Shown here piece after piece: positions 1 through 8,846 of a stretch of 64,000 nt of DNA. The position numbers and the translations under genes were made by a program. The stretch lies in the NCBI GenBank assembly GCA_020846135.1, contig JADLEK010000053.1:62001-126000 (forward strand). The letters are read 5' to 3'. Source of the stretch: Gammaproteobacteria bacterium. GTDB taxonomy: Bacteria > Pseudomonadota > Gammaproteobacteria > Competibacterales > Competibacteraceae. The notes under the pieces are model-generated. The model worked only from the letters and a program-made list of their open reading frames with translations. It searched no databases and was not told the DNA's origin. The first letter of the stretch is position 1. Every line of letters begins with the position of its first letter.

Positions 1-372
1 GACAATCCCTTCCAGCATCAGCGCGGCTTCGCGGACATGCTCGCCTTCAACCCGGACAAAGCTTTTTTGCAAATCGGCCCGGTCGTACAACTCCAGTCCA
101 CGCAGTTGCTCGGGAATCAAATCCTCGGGCCGTTTTGAATTGACGGTGCGATGCTGGTAAAAATTAGTCAGTCCGGCAGCGACAATCGCTTCGGCCACGG
201 CTTCACAGCCATGGCAACACATCGGGCGGGGCTGGCCGTTAATGACCACGGTAAAATGGATATTCGGCGGAACCGGCAGACCACAATGGAAACAGTCCAG
301 TGCGGCATGAGTAGAAGGTAATCCGCACCGGAGGGGATCAGGATCAACCGGCGCTACTTGCGAATTAATCAT
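1..372 (-). CDS. Heavy-metal (copper) P-type ATPase, FixI/CcoI type, N-terminal part
   Basis: Open frame from ATG at 372 to the window edge, 124 residues, so the gene is cut. It has CHCGLPVP near residue 32 followed by a CCHGCEAVAEAI metal-binding motif. That pairing of a small Cys-rich motif with an HMA-like CCxGC site is typical of the N-terminus of FixI/CcoI copper pumps, which supply Cu to cbb3-type oxidases. The membrane and catalytic domains (CPC, DKTGT) lie outside the window and cannot be checked. It begins 15 bases after the stop of the diguanylate cyclase gene on the same strand, so the two may be co-transcribed. Confidence 0.8.
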   Translation of the reverse strand, partial: MINSQVAPVDPDPLRCGLPSTHAALDCFHCGLPVPPNIHFTVVINGQPRPMCCHGCEAVAEAIVAAGLTNFYQHRTVNSKRPEDLIPEQLRGLELYDRADLQKSFVRVEGEHVREAALMLEGIV

Positions 373-386
373 TAGCAGTCCATTGG

Positions 387-1967
387 TCAAAGTGGATCGG
401 ACGGTTCCATCACCGGCGATGACCAGAGCGCCGCCTGATTTTTGCCGGCCTGTTTCGCCGCAACCATCGCCGCTTCGGCGGATTGCGTCAGCGCTTGGGC
501 GTCTTCGGTATGCAGCGGATACAACACCAAGCCAATGCTGGCCGAAGCCGGGATAATAATGCCGCCGGTTAGTCTGAACGGTTCCGAGAGCCGGGCGATC
601 AACGCCTCGGCGACCCGTGTTACCGCCGCCAAATCAGTCACCGCCGGCAGAATCGCCGCGAATTCGTCGCCGCCCATCCGGGCCACGGTGTCGCTTTCGC
701 GCAACCGGTTCCGCAAGCGTAACGCCACCTGTTGCAACAATTCATCACCGGCGGCATGACCCAAGCGGTCGTTGATCGCTTTGAACCCATCCAGATCGAT
801 CCACAGCAGCGCCACATTCTGCCGTTCCCGGTTCGCCCGGCGCAGGGTTTGCTCCAGCCGTTCTCGAAACAGGACCCGGTTCGGCAACTCGGTCAGGGAA
901 TCGTAATGGGCCTGGACCCGAAGCTGCTGATCCTTGCGCCGCGTTTCAGTCACGTCGCTAAAAATCAGGATGGAACCGGAGAGCGGTTGCTGGACTGCCT
1001 CGAACAGGTGTACCCAATAGGCCGATACCCAGAGACCGCTACCCTGCAGACGAAATTCAATTCGGTGGACCTGGCTGGAGGCGCGGTTGATGTCCCAGGC
1101 GAATTTAACGTAGTCGCGGCTGTCAAGGTGGACAAAGTCGAAGAAGTGTCGTCCCCAAGCCGCCTGCTCGGCACAGTCCGTCAAGGCGCAGCCGACCGGG
1201 TTGAGATAACGACAGTGGCCTTCGATATCGAGCTCGGCGATACCGACCGGTGCAGCATTAACCAGGATGCGCAGATGGCGCTCCCGCTCGGTCAGTTCCT
1301 GGTTGGCCAGGCGCAATTCACGGATGATGGTCACCACCTCCCGCTCCAGGCGTATCACATGGGTGCGTAACGCCTCGCGGGCCTGCCAATGCGGGGTGAT
1401 GTCAAGCGCCGTGCCCCGATAGCCGCGCAGCTTGCCGAATTCATCCAGCAGCGGAATGCCATTGATCCGCACCCAGCGCGGCGGCTGATGAGGAGCAAGC
1501 TGGACCGACAGTTCGAGATTGCGAAACGGGCGGCAGGCGGTAATTGCGGCCTTGAGTACAGCCAGATCCGGGGCCTCCGGAAATAGCGATAGCCAGCGCT
1601 GGCCGAGCTGGAGCTTGAAAAATTGCGCTAGGATACCGTTCAGCACGGTAAAGCCGCCCCGGGCGTCCGTTTCCCACAGCAAGTCGTTGGAGACCTTGGC
1701 GAAGTCGCGGTATTGCTGAAGGTTCGTGCGGCAGAGCGCCAGTTCACCGCCCAGCAACAGTCCCAGCGTGGCCAGGGTCAATGCCGCCCATGGTGATGCC
1801 AGCAGGTAATTGCCATAACCGAATAAGGCCAGCAGCAGAGTCAGGTTCAGCATCGCAACACGGCGGGTTTTCCCCGCTGCGACAGAGGTTGGCGGCGATT
1901 CAGGCGGGATAGCCTGAGCGGCAGGTTGGGTCATATCTCTGAAAGCGAGAACGCTATTGCAGGTCAT
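387..1967 (-). CDS. Membrane-anchored PAS-GGDEF diguanylate cyclase
   Basis: 526 residues. Two hydrophobic segments at about 38-75 are followed by two PAS-like regions (about 88-190 and 228-345), each closed by a typical D(I/V)T sequence, joined by a helical linker. A GGDEF domain follows (about 355-515). The active site is intact (RMGGDEF), and an RESD sequence five residues upstream matches the RxxD inhibitory I-site, so a product-inhibited cyclase making c-di-GMP from two GTP is expected. No EAL domain is present. The ATG at 1967 overlaps the lipase stop as ATGA, implying translational coupling. A second ATG at residue 12 is possible. Confidence 0.9.
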   Translation of the reverse strand: MTCNSVLAFRDMTQPAAQAIPPESPPTSVAAGKTRRVAMLNLTLLLALFGYGNYLLASPWAALTLATLGLLLGGELALCRTNLQQYRDFAKVSNDLLWETDARGGFTVLNGILAQFFKLQLGQRWLSLFPEAPDLAVLKAAITACRPFRNLELSVQLAPHQPPRWVRINGIPLLDEFGKLRGYRGTALDITPHWQAREALRTHVIRLEREVVTIIRELRLANQELTERERHLRILVNAAPVGIAELDIEGHCRYLNPVGCALTDCAEQAAWGRHFFDFVHLDSRDYVKFAWDINRASSQVHRIEFRLQGSGLWVSAYWVHLFEAVQQPLSGSILIFSDVTETRRKDQQLRVQAHYDSLTELPNRVLFRERLEQTLRRANRERQNVALLWIDLDGFKAINDRLGHAAGDELLQQVALRLRNRLRESDTVARMGGDEFAAILPAVTDLAAVTRVAEALIARLSEPFRLTGGIIIPASASIGLVLYPLHTEDAQALTQSAEAAMVAAKQAGKNQAALWSSPVMEPSDPL

Positions 1968-3208
1968 TCGGGCAGCGGGTTAGCCGCCAGCCATTGCCGA
2001 ATCTGCTGATAGACCCGTGGTTCGTTCAGCAAGGCCATATGATGCAGCCCGCCCAGGCGCGCTGTGACGACATCGCCGGGCAGTTTCGGCGTCGTGGCGC
2101 TGTGGAGCGTGACCAGTCCGTCGCCGAGCAGATGACCGAGCGGATGATCGGGGTCTTTAACCAGATTGGCGCCGATGAAACGCAACGCTACGCCGGGCAA
2201 GGCTGGCGGATGATGGCCGGGCCGGGCGATGCGATGCAGACCGTAACGCAGATCCCTGATTCCGGCGCTGCGGGCGGCGGCGATTTTGCCCAGCGGCGCG
2301 GTGACTGGAGAACGATGCAAGGTCTGGGCGATCTGGTGGCCGAGCTTCTCCAGCGGCGCGCCCCGGTGCGGCGAGCCAAGGCAGATGATCATCCGGGTCA
2401 GGCGCAACCACGGCAGCCCTTGATCTGCGGCGTGCTGGCCAGCGCTGCGGGCGACCAGCCCCCCCATGCTATGGCCAATGATGACCAGTTCGCGGACCGG
2501 TTGCGGGTAGATGCCCAGCAAATTCTGAAGCTGTTGCGCTAGGGCCTGACCGTTGTCGGCGACCGGCAACCCGGTGTTGTAGCGTAGATAAAGCGGGGTA
2601 TAGCCCAGTTCGGCCTGCAAGCGCTGGCCGTAGTGCTGACTGGGCGCGCCGTCATCGGTTACGGCGTTCCGCTGCCAACTGTGTTCATCGCAGCCCAGGC
2701 CGTGAACGAACAGGCACAAGCGGTCACTGAGTTGCGGTAGATGGGCGGAGAGGCCCGCTGACGTGAGTGGAATCCGATGGCCGTCCGCGTAGAAACCCAT
2801 CTTAATGGCCAGCGGGTTGGCGCTGTGGTGCAAATGATCGCCGACCACTGCATTCAGGGCGCTGCGCAAACCGACCGCCAAGCGACTGGGCGGCTCGGTG
2901 GGCGCTGAAGTTTTTATGATCGCGGCGGCGTGGGGTTCCAGCAAATCCGCGACGGTCAGCGCCCCGCCGACGCCTTGACGAATGGCGGCATAAACGCCGC
3001 CGGCAATCGCATCATGGGTGTTCTGGGCCAGTCGTACCGGACCGGCCAGACCCGGAATCCAACCCAGCATCTGGAAAGATAATCCGGCAATCGCCTGATG
3101 CATTTCCTGCACCCGCGTCGTGGTTTCCTGTAAACCGGTTTTTAGCGCCGGGTAATAACCGCTGCGGTTTTCCCGCAATTTTACTTCGCGAACGGGATTA
3201 AATGACAT
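1964..3208 (-). CDS. Alpha/beta hydrolase, lipase/esterase-like
   Basis: 414 residues. The nucleophile elbow GHSMGG places the catalytic serine at S247. An HG oxyanion-type sequence (FVHGLG) lies at 168-172. GDGLVTLHSA and GLHHMALLNEP near the C-terminus can supply the acid and histidine. The family includes PGAP1-like and triacylglycerol lipase-like enzymes. About 150 residues of predominantly helical sequence precede the catalytic domain. No clear signal peptide is present, so it is probably cytoplasmic or membrane-associated. The substrate cannot be told from sequence. It overlaps the diguanylate cyclase by four bases. Confidence 0.78.
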   Translation of the reverse strand: MSFNPVREVKLRENRSGYYPALKTGLQETTTRVQEMHQAIAGLSFQMLGWIPGLAGPVRLAQNTHDAIAGGVYAAIRQGVGGALTVADLLEPHAAAIIKTSAPTEPPSRLAVGLRSALNAVVGDHLHHSANPLAIKMGFYADGHRIPLTSAGLSAHLPQLSDRLCLFVHGLGCDEHSWQRNAVTDDGAPSQHYGQRLQAELGYTPLYLRYNTGLPVADNGQALAQQLQNLLGIYPQPVRELVIIGHSMGGLVARSAGQHAADQGLPWLRLTRMIICLGSPHRGAPLEKLGHQIAQTLHRSPVTAPLGKIAAARSAGIRDLRYGLHRIARPGHHPPALPGVALRFIGANLVKDPDHPLGHLLGDGLVTLHSATTPKLPGDVVTARLGGLHHMALLNEPRVYQQIRQWLAANPLPE

Positions 3209-3316
3209 CGTTAAATTCCGTAGCTGCTCAATTCAGGGGCAGGATCCGCATCAAAAGTCATTGCGCTCGGGTTTTGCATGGTTTCGCTGCCGTCGAGTTC
3301 GATGTCGAATCGGCTT

Positions 3317-3487
3317 TCAAAAAACGGATCGCCCGATGGGACGCAGTTGCGCCGCAGCCCGTTGATAATTCGATTCATGGTTAAACAGCCATAAAATCCG
3401 GGTCTGTCGATTTTTAGGACGGAGTGGAATAGGCGACTCACCGTCGGTAAAAATAATCAGCCCGTCGTAATCACTAATCATAACCAT
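3317..3487 (-). pseudogene. C-terminal fragment of a VWA-like (DUF2201-type) protein
   Basis: A 56-residue frame reads SDYDGLIIFTDGESPIPLRP, then TRILWLFNHESNYQ, and ends RPIGRSVF before a TGA. The YDGLIIFTDGE stretch and the following ILWLFN match the end of VWA-like putative metallopeptidase domains, normally encoded beside MoxR-type ATPases. The upstream portion that should carry the DxSxS MIDAS motif is not in frame, so this is a broken remnant. Family assignment is from pattern memory. Confidence 0.5.
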
Positions 3488-3755
3488 GGCCGTAATAAGG
3501 ATTATGGTCCACTTTGATACTATTCAACCGGGATAACCGTTCTTTTATCTGCTAGTTAGCCGATTCACGCTCATCCGGCGCAATGCGCCACGACGTTGTC
3601 CCGGTAAAATTTTCCCGCATGGTTTTCTCAATAAAGGCTATGCTTAAACTCATGGTTTCTCCTTTGCCGTCAAACTCTTTTATCATACCGCTATTGTCGT
3701 CGACCACAGGGTGGGCCTTGATTCTAGCTGATTCCTGATCCGGGTTGCTGCTCAA
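3474..3755 (-). pseudogene. Unrecognised frame interrupted by a stop
   Basis: A frame starting at ATG 3755 runs 67 codons to TAG at 3552-3554. It then continues for 25 further plausible codons (QIKERLSRLNSIKVDHNPYY...) to a second TAG at 3474. The continuation across the stop looks coding-like, hinting at a decayed gene. It overlaps the VWA-like fragment in another frame. I do not recognise the family and cannot exclude a chance frame. Confidence 0.25.
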
Positions 3756-3858
3756 TCTTGGCTATGGGCGCATCCTGTTGATGAGAGGCTGGACGGTTTC
3801 CCGCCCTTCCGTTAGCTTAAGCGCCCCTTTCCGCCCGCTTGCCGTTGAATAACCGAGC

Positions 3859-5751
3859 ATGAATGCTACCGCTACCTATGATGCCGCCGCGATTGAAGTT
3901 CTCAGCGGCCTGGACCCGGTCCGCAAGCGGCCGGGAATGTACACCGACACCAGCCGGCCCAACCATCTGGCGCAGGAAGTCATTGATAACAGCGTCGATG
4001 AAGCCATTGCCGGCTATGCCTCTACGGTTACGGTCATTTTGTACGCCGATGGTTCGCTGTCGGTCGAGGACGATGGGCGCGGGATGCCGGTGGACATTCA
4101 CCCCGATGAGGGGATTCCCGGCGTTGAACTGATCCTGACCCGTCTCCATGCCGGCGGCAAGTTTTCCGACCGCAATTATCAATTTGCCGGTGGGTTACAC
4201 GGGGTTGGCGTGTCGGTGGTGAATGCGCTGTCCAGCCGGCTGGAGGTGTGGGTGCGGCGCAATGGCAAGGAATACCAGATGATCTTTGCCGGCGGCGACA
4301 AGATTTCGGAACTGGCGGTGGTGGGTAATGCGCCGCGCCGGGCCACCGGCACCACGGTGCGATTCTGGCCTGATCCGCGCTATTTCGATTCGCCGAAATA
4401 CTCGGCGCCGCGCCTCAAGCACGTTCTGCGGGCCAAGGCAGTGCTGTGTCCGGGGCTGAAAGTCGCGTTTACTGATGAAGCCGCTAATGAGCAGATCGTC
4501 TGGCATTACCAGGATGGCTTGACCGATTATCTGCGCGCGGCGCTGAGTCAGGCGGCGCTGCTGCCCGATCCACCGTTTGTCGGGCAGATCAGCGGCCAGA
4601 GGGAGGCGGTGGACTGGGCGCTGGTCTGGTTGCCGGAGGGCGGCGAGCCGGTGGCCGAGAGCTATGTCAATCTGATTCCGACTCCGCAGGGCGGCACCCA
4701 TGTCAATGGCTTGCGCGGTGGGCTGACCGATGCAGTGCGCGAGTTTTGCGAATTCCGCAATCTGGTGTCGCGTGGCTTGCGCATCGCCCCGGAAGATGTC
4801 TGGGAAGGTTGCTGCTATGTACTCTCGGTCAAGCTGGCCGACCCGCAGTTTTCCGGTCAGACCAAAGAGCGGCTGTCCTCACGGGAATGCGCGGTGTTCG
4901 TGGCTGGGGTGGTCAAGGATGCGCTGAGTCTGTGGCTGAATCAGCATCCGGAAATCGGCGAGCGGATTGCGCAACTGGCCTTGGCCAATGCCCATAAACG
5001 GATGCGGGCCAGCCGCAAGGTGATCCGCAAGCAGGTCACCAGCGGCCCGGCCTTGCCCGGCAAGCTGACCGATTGCACCGCCCAGGATTTAGCCCGCACC
5101 GAGCTGTTTCTGGTCGAGGGCGATTCCGCCGGCGGTTCGGCCAAGCAGGCCCGCAACCGCGAATTTCAGGCGGTGATGCCGTTGCGCGGCAAGATTCTCA
5201 ATACCTGGGAGGTGGATTCCGCCGAAGTCATGGCCTCGCAGGAAGTGCATGACATCGCGGTGGCGCTGGGGGTCGATCCCGGTTCGCCGGATTTGACCGG
5301 GCTGCGCTACGGCAAGGTCTGCATTCTGGCCGACGCCGATTCCGATGGGCTGCACATTGCGACGCTGCTGTGCGCGTTGTTTGTGAAGCATTTTTGTCCG
5401 CTGGTCGAAGCCGGGCATGTCCATGTCGCCATGCCGCCGCTGTTCCGGGTCGATGTCGGCAAGGAGATTTTTTACGCGCTCGATGAGCCGGAGAAGCAGG
5501 GGATTCTCGACCGCATCACCGCCGAGAAGAAGAAAGGCAAGGTGAATGTCACCCGGTTCAAGGGACTAGGCGAGATGAATCCGCTGCAATTACGCGAAAC
5601 GACGATGGACCCAGCCACCCGCCGGCTGGTGCAATTAAGTCTTGATACCAGCGATGACACACTACCGCTGATGGACATGCTGCTGGCGAAAAAGCGGGCT
5701 GGGGATCGCAAAAGCTGGCTGGAGAAGAACGGCAATCTGGCCCAGATGTGA
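3859..5751 (+). CDS. parE: DNA topoisomerase IV subunit B (ParE)
   Basis: 630 residues, the usual length of the E. coli ParE type rather than the longer GyrB. The GHKL ATPase domain begins with LDPVRKRPGMYTDT and includes EVIDNSVDEAIAG and the GGLHGVGVSVVNALS ATP lid. The Toprim domain carries EGDSAGGSAKQARNR and the DADSDGLHI acidic motif. The C-terminus has FKGLGEMNP. With ParC it forms the ATP-driven type II topoisomerase that decatenates daughter chromosomes. No strong Shine-Dalgarno sequence precedes the ATG. The stop is followed at once by an ATPase relic on the same strand. Confidence 0.96.
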   Translation: MNATATYDAAAIEVLSGLDPVRKRPGMYTDTSRPNHLAQEVIDNSVDEAIAGYASTVTVILYADGSLSVEDDGRGMPVDIHPDEGIPGVELILTRLHAGGKFSDRNYQFAGGLHGVGVSVVNALSSRLEVWVRRNGKEYQMIFAGGDKISELAVVGNAPRRATGTTVRFWPDPRYFDSPKYSAPRLKHVLRAKAVLCPGLKVAFTDEAANEQIVWHYQDGLTDYLRAALSQAALLPDPPFVGQISGQREAVDWALVWLPEGGEPVAESYVNLIPTPQGGTHVNGLRGGLTDAVREFCEFRNLVSRGLRIAPEDVWEGCCYVLSVKLADPQFSGQTKERLSSRECAVFVAGVVKDALSLWLNQHPEIGERIAQLALANAHKRMRASRKVIRKQVTSGPALPGKLTDCTAQDLARTELFLVEGDSAGGSAKQARNREFQAVMPLRGKILNTWEVDSAEVMASQEVHDIAVALGVDPGSPDLTGLRYGKVCILADADSDGLHIATLLCALFVKHFCPLVEAGHVHVAMPPLFRVDVGKEIFYALDEPEKQGILDRITAEKKKGKVNVTRFKGLGEMNPLQLRETTMDPATRRLVQLSLDTSDDTLPLMDMLLAKKRAGDRKSWLEKNGNLAQM

Positions 5752-5752
5752 G

Positions 5753-5946
5753 CATGGTGGCCTTGTTGAACGGGTGACCCATCTGGATCAGTTGGCTGAC
5801 AAACTGCGTGAGGAGCGGGTGCGGCGGGTGATCGAGCCGATGCTGGCGGGGATGTTGATGGAAGATGTCCCCGAAGATGACCGCCAGTATCTAGTCGATC
5901 TGGGGTTATTGCGCCGCGATGGCGCGGGCGGGCTGGTGACAGATCT
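5753..5946 (+). pseudogene. Relic of an AAA_35-like ATPase C-terminal region
   Basis: The frame around GGLVERVTHLDQLADKL continues with REERVRRVIEPMLAG and YLVDLGLLRRDGAGGLV. This resembles the segment just before the conserved IANPIYREVIPR in a widespread bacterial ATP-binding protein family (AAA_35-like). Here it has no ATPase domain upstream and stops resembling the family where that motif should begin. Past about 5946 the frame is only the shadow of comEC. It is best read as an orphan fragment filling the 209-base gap between parE and comEC. Confidence 0.5.
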
Positions 5947-5960
5947 TGCCGCTGTTCTCC

Positions 5961-8270
5961 TCACGGCGCATTCCAGTAGCGACGCTGATCGCGGCGATAG
6001 CGTTCCGGTTCCAGCGCCCGGCCCGGCTCCACCCGAAAGGTCAGCGCCCCCTCCTCCACCGGATCGAGGACCGTCGCGCCGGTGGCCTGATAACGGGCCA
6101 GGGTGTCGGGCCGTGGATAGCCAAAGCGGTTGCGATAGCCGGTCGCCAACAAAATGTAACGAGGCTGGACCGCATTGAGAAAAGCCGGGGTCGACAGATT
6201 GCGGTGGCCGTGATGCGGCGCAACCAGAATCTCCGCCGCCAGCCCGGTTCCCTGACTTGCCGCCAGCGCAGCTTCCGCGCCGCCCTCAATATCCCCCGTT
6301 AGCAATACCCGGCCCGCCGCGCCTTCCACCCGCAGCACACACGAAGCGTTGTCGTCACTGAAACCGCGTTCCGGCGGATGCAGGATCTCGAACCGCACCC
6401 CGTCCCACTCCCACGCCTGCCCGGCCCGACACGGTTCCGCACCGTCAATCGGGGTCTGTTCCGGGGCCGAGGTCAGCATCCGCGCCACCGGCATCAGCTC
6501 CCGCAATGACCGCACTCCGCCGGTATGCTGGCCGTCGGCATGACTGATGATCAGCAGATCCACCTGAGTCGCGCCCTGCCGGCGCAGGAACGGAACCACC
6601 ACCGCCCGCCCGGCATCCAGCGTCGTTCCCAGCTTCGGCCCGGTGTCATAGACCAGAATGTGATGCCGGGTTTGCACTACCGCCGCCGGCCCCGATCCAG
6701 CATCGAGAAAGGTGAACCAGAATCCGCCCGGCTTCGGCCCGACCGCTGGCGGCCACAGTAAGGGCAGGCACAGTGGCAACCCCAGCCAGCGCCCCGGCAG
6801 ACCCTTCGGCGCGAGCAACAACGCCATTCCCGGCAGAGCGAAAATCAGCGTCCACAACGGCGGCGCGGGCCGGTACAGCACCATCCCCGGCCACCGATCC
6901 AGCCAGACCATGATCTGCCACAGCCCGTCCAGGGTCAGCGCCGCCAGCTCCAGCAACGCAGTCTGCACCGGATCGCCGAGCGGCCCGGACAGCGCCGCCA
7001 GCAGGCTCAACGGCAACACCGTGCAATCCACCCATGGGATCGCGATTAAGTTGGCCAGCGCCGCCCACAGCGGGAATTGCTGGAAAAACACCAGGGTCGG
7101 CGGCAACATCGCCAGGGTGATGTTGAGTTGCAAACCGACGGTCTGGCCGAACAGTCGGCCCTCGCGCCAGCGCCCGCTAACCGAGTAGAGAATCGCCGCG
7201 ACTGCCCCAAACGACAGCCAGAATCCGGCCATCAGCGGCGCTTCGGGATCGCTGATCAGCACCGCCAGCAGCGCCAGAGCCAGGATCCGGCTGGGGACAA
7301 CTGGCCGTTGCAACAGCAGCGCGGTCATCGCCACCGCCGCCATCAGGAACGAGCGTTGCGCCGGGACCGACAGCCCGGACAGGAGGGTATAGCCGCCCGC
7401 ACCTAGAATGGTTCCCAACGCGGCGGCCCGCGTCGCCGGCCAGCGCAGCGCCAGTTTTGGACTCCAACTCCAGCCAAGCCAGATCAGCCCGAACACGATC
7501 CCCGCCACCAGCCCGATATGCGATCCGGAAATCGACATCAGGTGTCCAACTCCAACCCGGTTCAGCAGTTCCCATTGCCAGGGCGTAATCCCGCTCTCAT
7601 CGCCGACCGCCAGCGCGACCAGAATCCCGGCATAGGGATTGCCGGGCAGCAGGCGGTGGAAAGCATCGACCACCCGCTGGCGATAGCGATCCAGCGGATA
7701 ACGCTCGGCCTGACCCAGCCGTTGCGGTGGCGGGTGAGCGCGGATGTTGCCGGTCGCGACAATGCCCTTGGCGTACAGCCAGCGTTCGTAGTCGAAACTG
7801 CCGGGATTGAGCAGACTATGCGGACGTTTCAACCGCACCATGAAGCCCCAGCGGTCGCCGACCCGCAGTTCGGGACGTGACGCCGAACTATCCTTGCTGC
7901 GTTCATTGTCATCCCACCACGACAGACGCAGGCGGCCCGTCAGCGGAACCGGCTGATCGCCGCGTTGCGCCCGCAACGTCTCGAATTCAAAGCGGATACT
8001 GCGCGGTTCGCGGTCGGGAATGGCGACGATCCAGCCCTCCACCCACAGTTCCACCCCTTCCAGTTCCGCCGGCAATGCTGACGGCGGCGCGGCCAGCAGC
8101 ATCGCCCATAAAAATCCGGCAATGCCCCAAGCTGGCAACCGCACGCGGGGAACGAAGATCAGCGCCAGGACGACGACGGGCAGCGCCAGCGCCCAACTCC
8201 GAGCCGGGAGTTCGGGCAAGGTGTGCAGCAGCAGGATTCCGGCCAGAAAGGCTATCGCTCCGAGGCGCAT
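5961..8270 (-). CDS. comEC: DNA internalisation competence protein ComEC/Rec2
   Basis: 769 residues with many membrane segments. The competence domain contains HLMSISGSHIGLVAG, characteristic of ComEC, and a soluble metallo-beta-lactamase-like domain forms the C-terminal third (from about residue 515). ComEC is the inner-membrane channel that carries single-stranded DNA into the cytoplasm during transformation. The expected HxDxDH metal motif reads HADGQH (577-582), with Gln at the second acidic position. The later motifs LLTGDIEGG and APHHGH are present. The gene stands alone, with a perfect 17-base palindrome 57 bases upstream of its start. It converges on the parE side. Confidence 0.93.
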   Translation of the reverse strand: MRLGAIAFLAGILLLHTLPELPARSWALALPVVVLALIFVPRVRLPAWGIAGFLWAMLLAAPPSALPAELEGVELWVEGWIVAIPDREPRSIRFEFETLRAQRGDQPVPLTGRLRLSWWDDNERSKDSSASRPELRVGDRWGFMVRLKRPHSLLNPGSFDYERWLYAKGIVATGNIRAHPPPQRLGQAERYPLDRYRQRVVDAFHRLLPGNPYAGILVALAVGDESGITPWQWELLNRVGVGHLMSISGSHIGLVAGIVFGLIWLGWSWSPKLALRWPATRAAALGTILGAGGYTLLSGLSVPAQRSFLMAAVAMTALLLQRPVVPSRILALALLAVLISDPEAPLMAGFWLSFGAVAAILYSVSGRWREGRLFGQTVGLQLNITLAMLPPTLVFFQQFPLWAALANLIAIPWVDCTVLPLSLLAALSGPLGDPVQTALLELAALTLDGLWQIMVWLDRWPGMVLYRPAPPLWTLIFALPGMALLLAPKGLPGRWLGLPLCLPLLWPPAVGPKPGGFWFTFLDAGSGPAAVVQTRHHILVYDTGPKLGTTLDAGRAVVVPFLRRQGATQVDLLIISHADGQHTGGVRSLRELMPVARMLTSAPEQTPIDGAEPCRAGQAWEWDGVRFEILHPPERGFSDDNASCVLRVEGAAGRVLLTGDIEGGAEAALAASQGTGLAAEILVAPHHGHRNLSTPAFLNAVQPRYILLATGYRNRFGYPRPDTLARYQATGATVLDPVEEGALTFRVEPGRALEPERYRRDQRRYWNAP

Positions 8271-8326
8271 CGGTGGGGAAATCTCCTGAAACCAAAGTAA
8301 GGCGATTTCCTGAAATGATATAGCGG

Positions 8327-8364
8327 GTAGGGCGGGTTAGGGCTAACGCCCTAACCCGCCCTAC
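8327..8364. repeat. REP-like perfect palindrome (17-base arms, 4-base loop)
   Basis: The arm GTAGGGCGGGTTAGGGC (8327-8343) and its exact reverse complement (8348-8364) flank TAAC. It lies between the start of comEC and the end of the CptA-like gene. The core GGGCGG(A/G)TTA/TAAG and the following CTACGCTTA are shared with the larger element at 18296-18365, so this is a dispersed extragenic palindrome. It could also act as a terminator for transcripts from either side, though no T-run follows it. Confidence 0.75.
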
Positions 8365-8369
8365 TACGC

Positions 8370-8795
8370 TTAATCGCGCTGAGTGCGCAACCAGACCCGG
8401 AGCTGGCGCAGGGCATCGGGATCGGCGGAATCCGGCAGGAGCGTCACCGCCCGCCGCCCGCCGGATTCCAACTGGAAGTTGAGGATGATGATCTGGGGAT
8501 GGGCATAGCCACCGGTCAAATGCCCCCGTTGCATCTGACCATCGCCGGCTTCCAGCCGCCAGCGCCCGTCCAGCCATTCAATCTGGGCAATGAATCCGCG
8601 TCCGCGCACATGGCCGTAACACCATCCGAACCAAACCAGCGACAGGCCTATGCCAACCATCGCGCCTCCCTTGATCCACCACGGAATGCCAGCCAGGACG
8701 ACGGCAACGCCCGCCAGCAGGTGGCTAAGGCCACCGCCGATCAACAGCCGCTGCGAAGGACGCAGTTCAACGATCAGCGGGGATGGGTGATGCAC
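8370..8795 (-). CDS. CptA/YgfX-like inner-membrane protein
   Basis: 141 residues. Two transmembrane segments at about 20-60 are followed by a beta-rich soluble part with GRWRLEAGDG, then PQIIILNFQLESGGRRAVTL, and the ending LLPDSADPDALRQLRVWLR. This order, especially the final PDS...FRxLRxWL-type ending, fits the YgfX/CptA family. In E. coli that protein is encoded beside sdhE and was described as the toxin of a pair acting on cytoskeletal proteins. No sdhE-like gene lies next to it here. The assignment is moderately sure; the toxin role is not shown. Confidence 0.6.
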   Translation of the reverse strand: MHHPSPLIVELRPSQRLLIGGGLSHLLAGVAVVLAGIPWWIKGGAMVGIGLSLVWFGWCYGHVRGRGFIAQIEWLDGRWRLEAGDGQMQRGHLTGGYAHPQIIILNFQLESGGRRAVTLLPDSADPDALRQLRVWLRTQRD

Positions 8796-8846
8796 GAAGC
8801 GGTTGATGTCTGTCAGATCAGGCCACTAAATCGCAGCAGGCGAAAT

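Larger units (their letters stand above)
3209..3858. other. Gene-poor region with decayed remnants between lipase and parE
   Basis: About 650 bases without a complete gene. On the minus strand there is a VWA-like fragment (3317-3487) and an unrecognised stop-interrupted frame (3474-3755). Another open minus frame at 3211-3441 shows no recognisable family. No convincing promoter for parE could be picked out by eye in 3756-3858. Confidence 0.6.

Noticed and set aside
5947-6178. Continuation of the ATPase-relic frame to 6178
   Set aside because: Past about 5946 it is Pro/Arg-rich antisense of comEC with no family resemblance.
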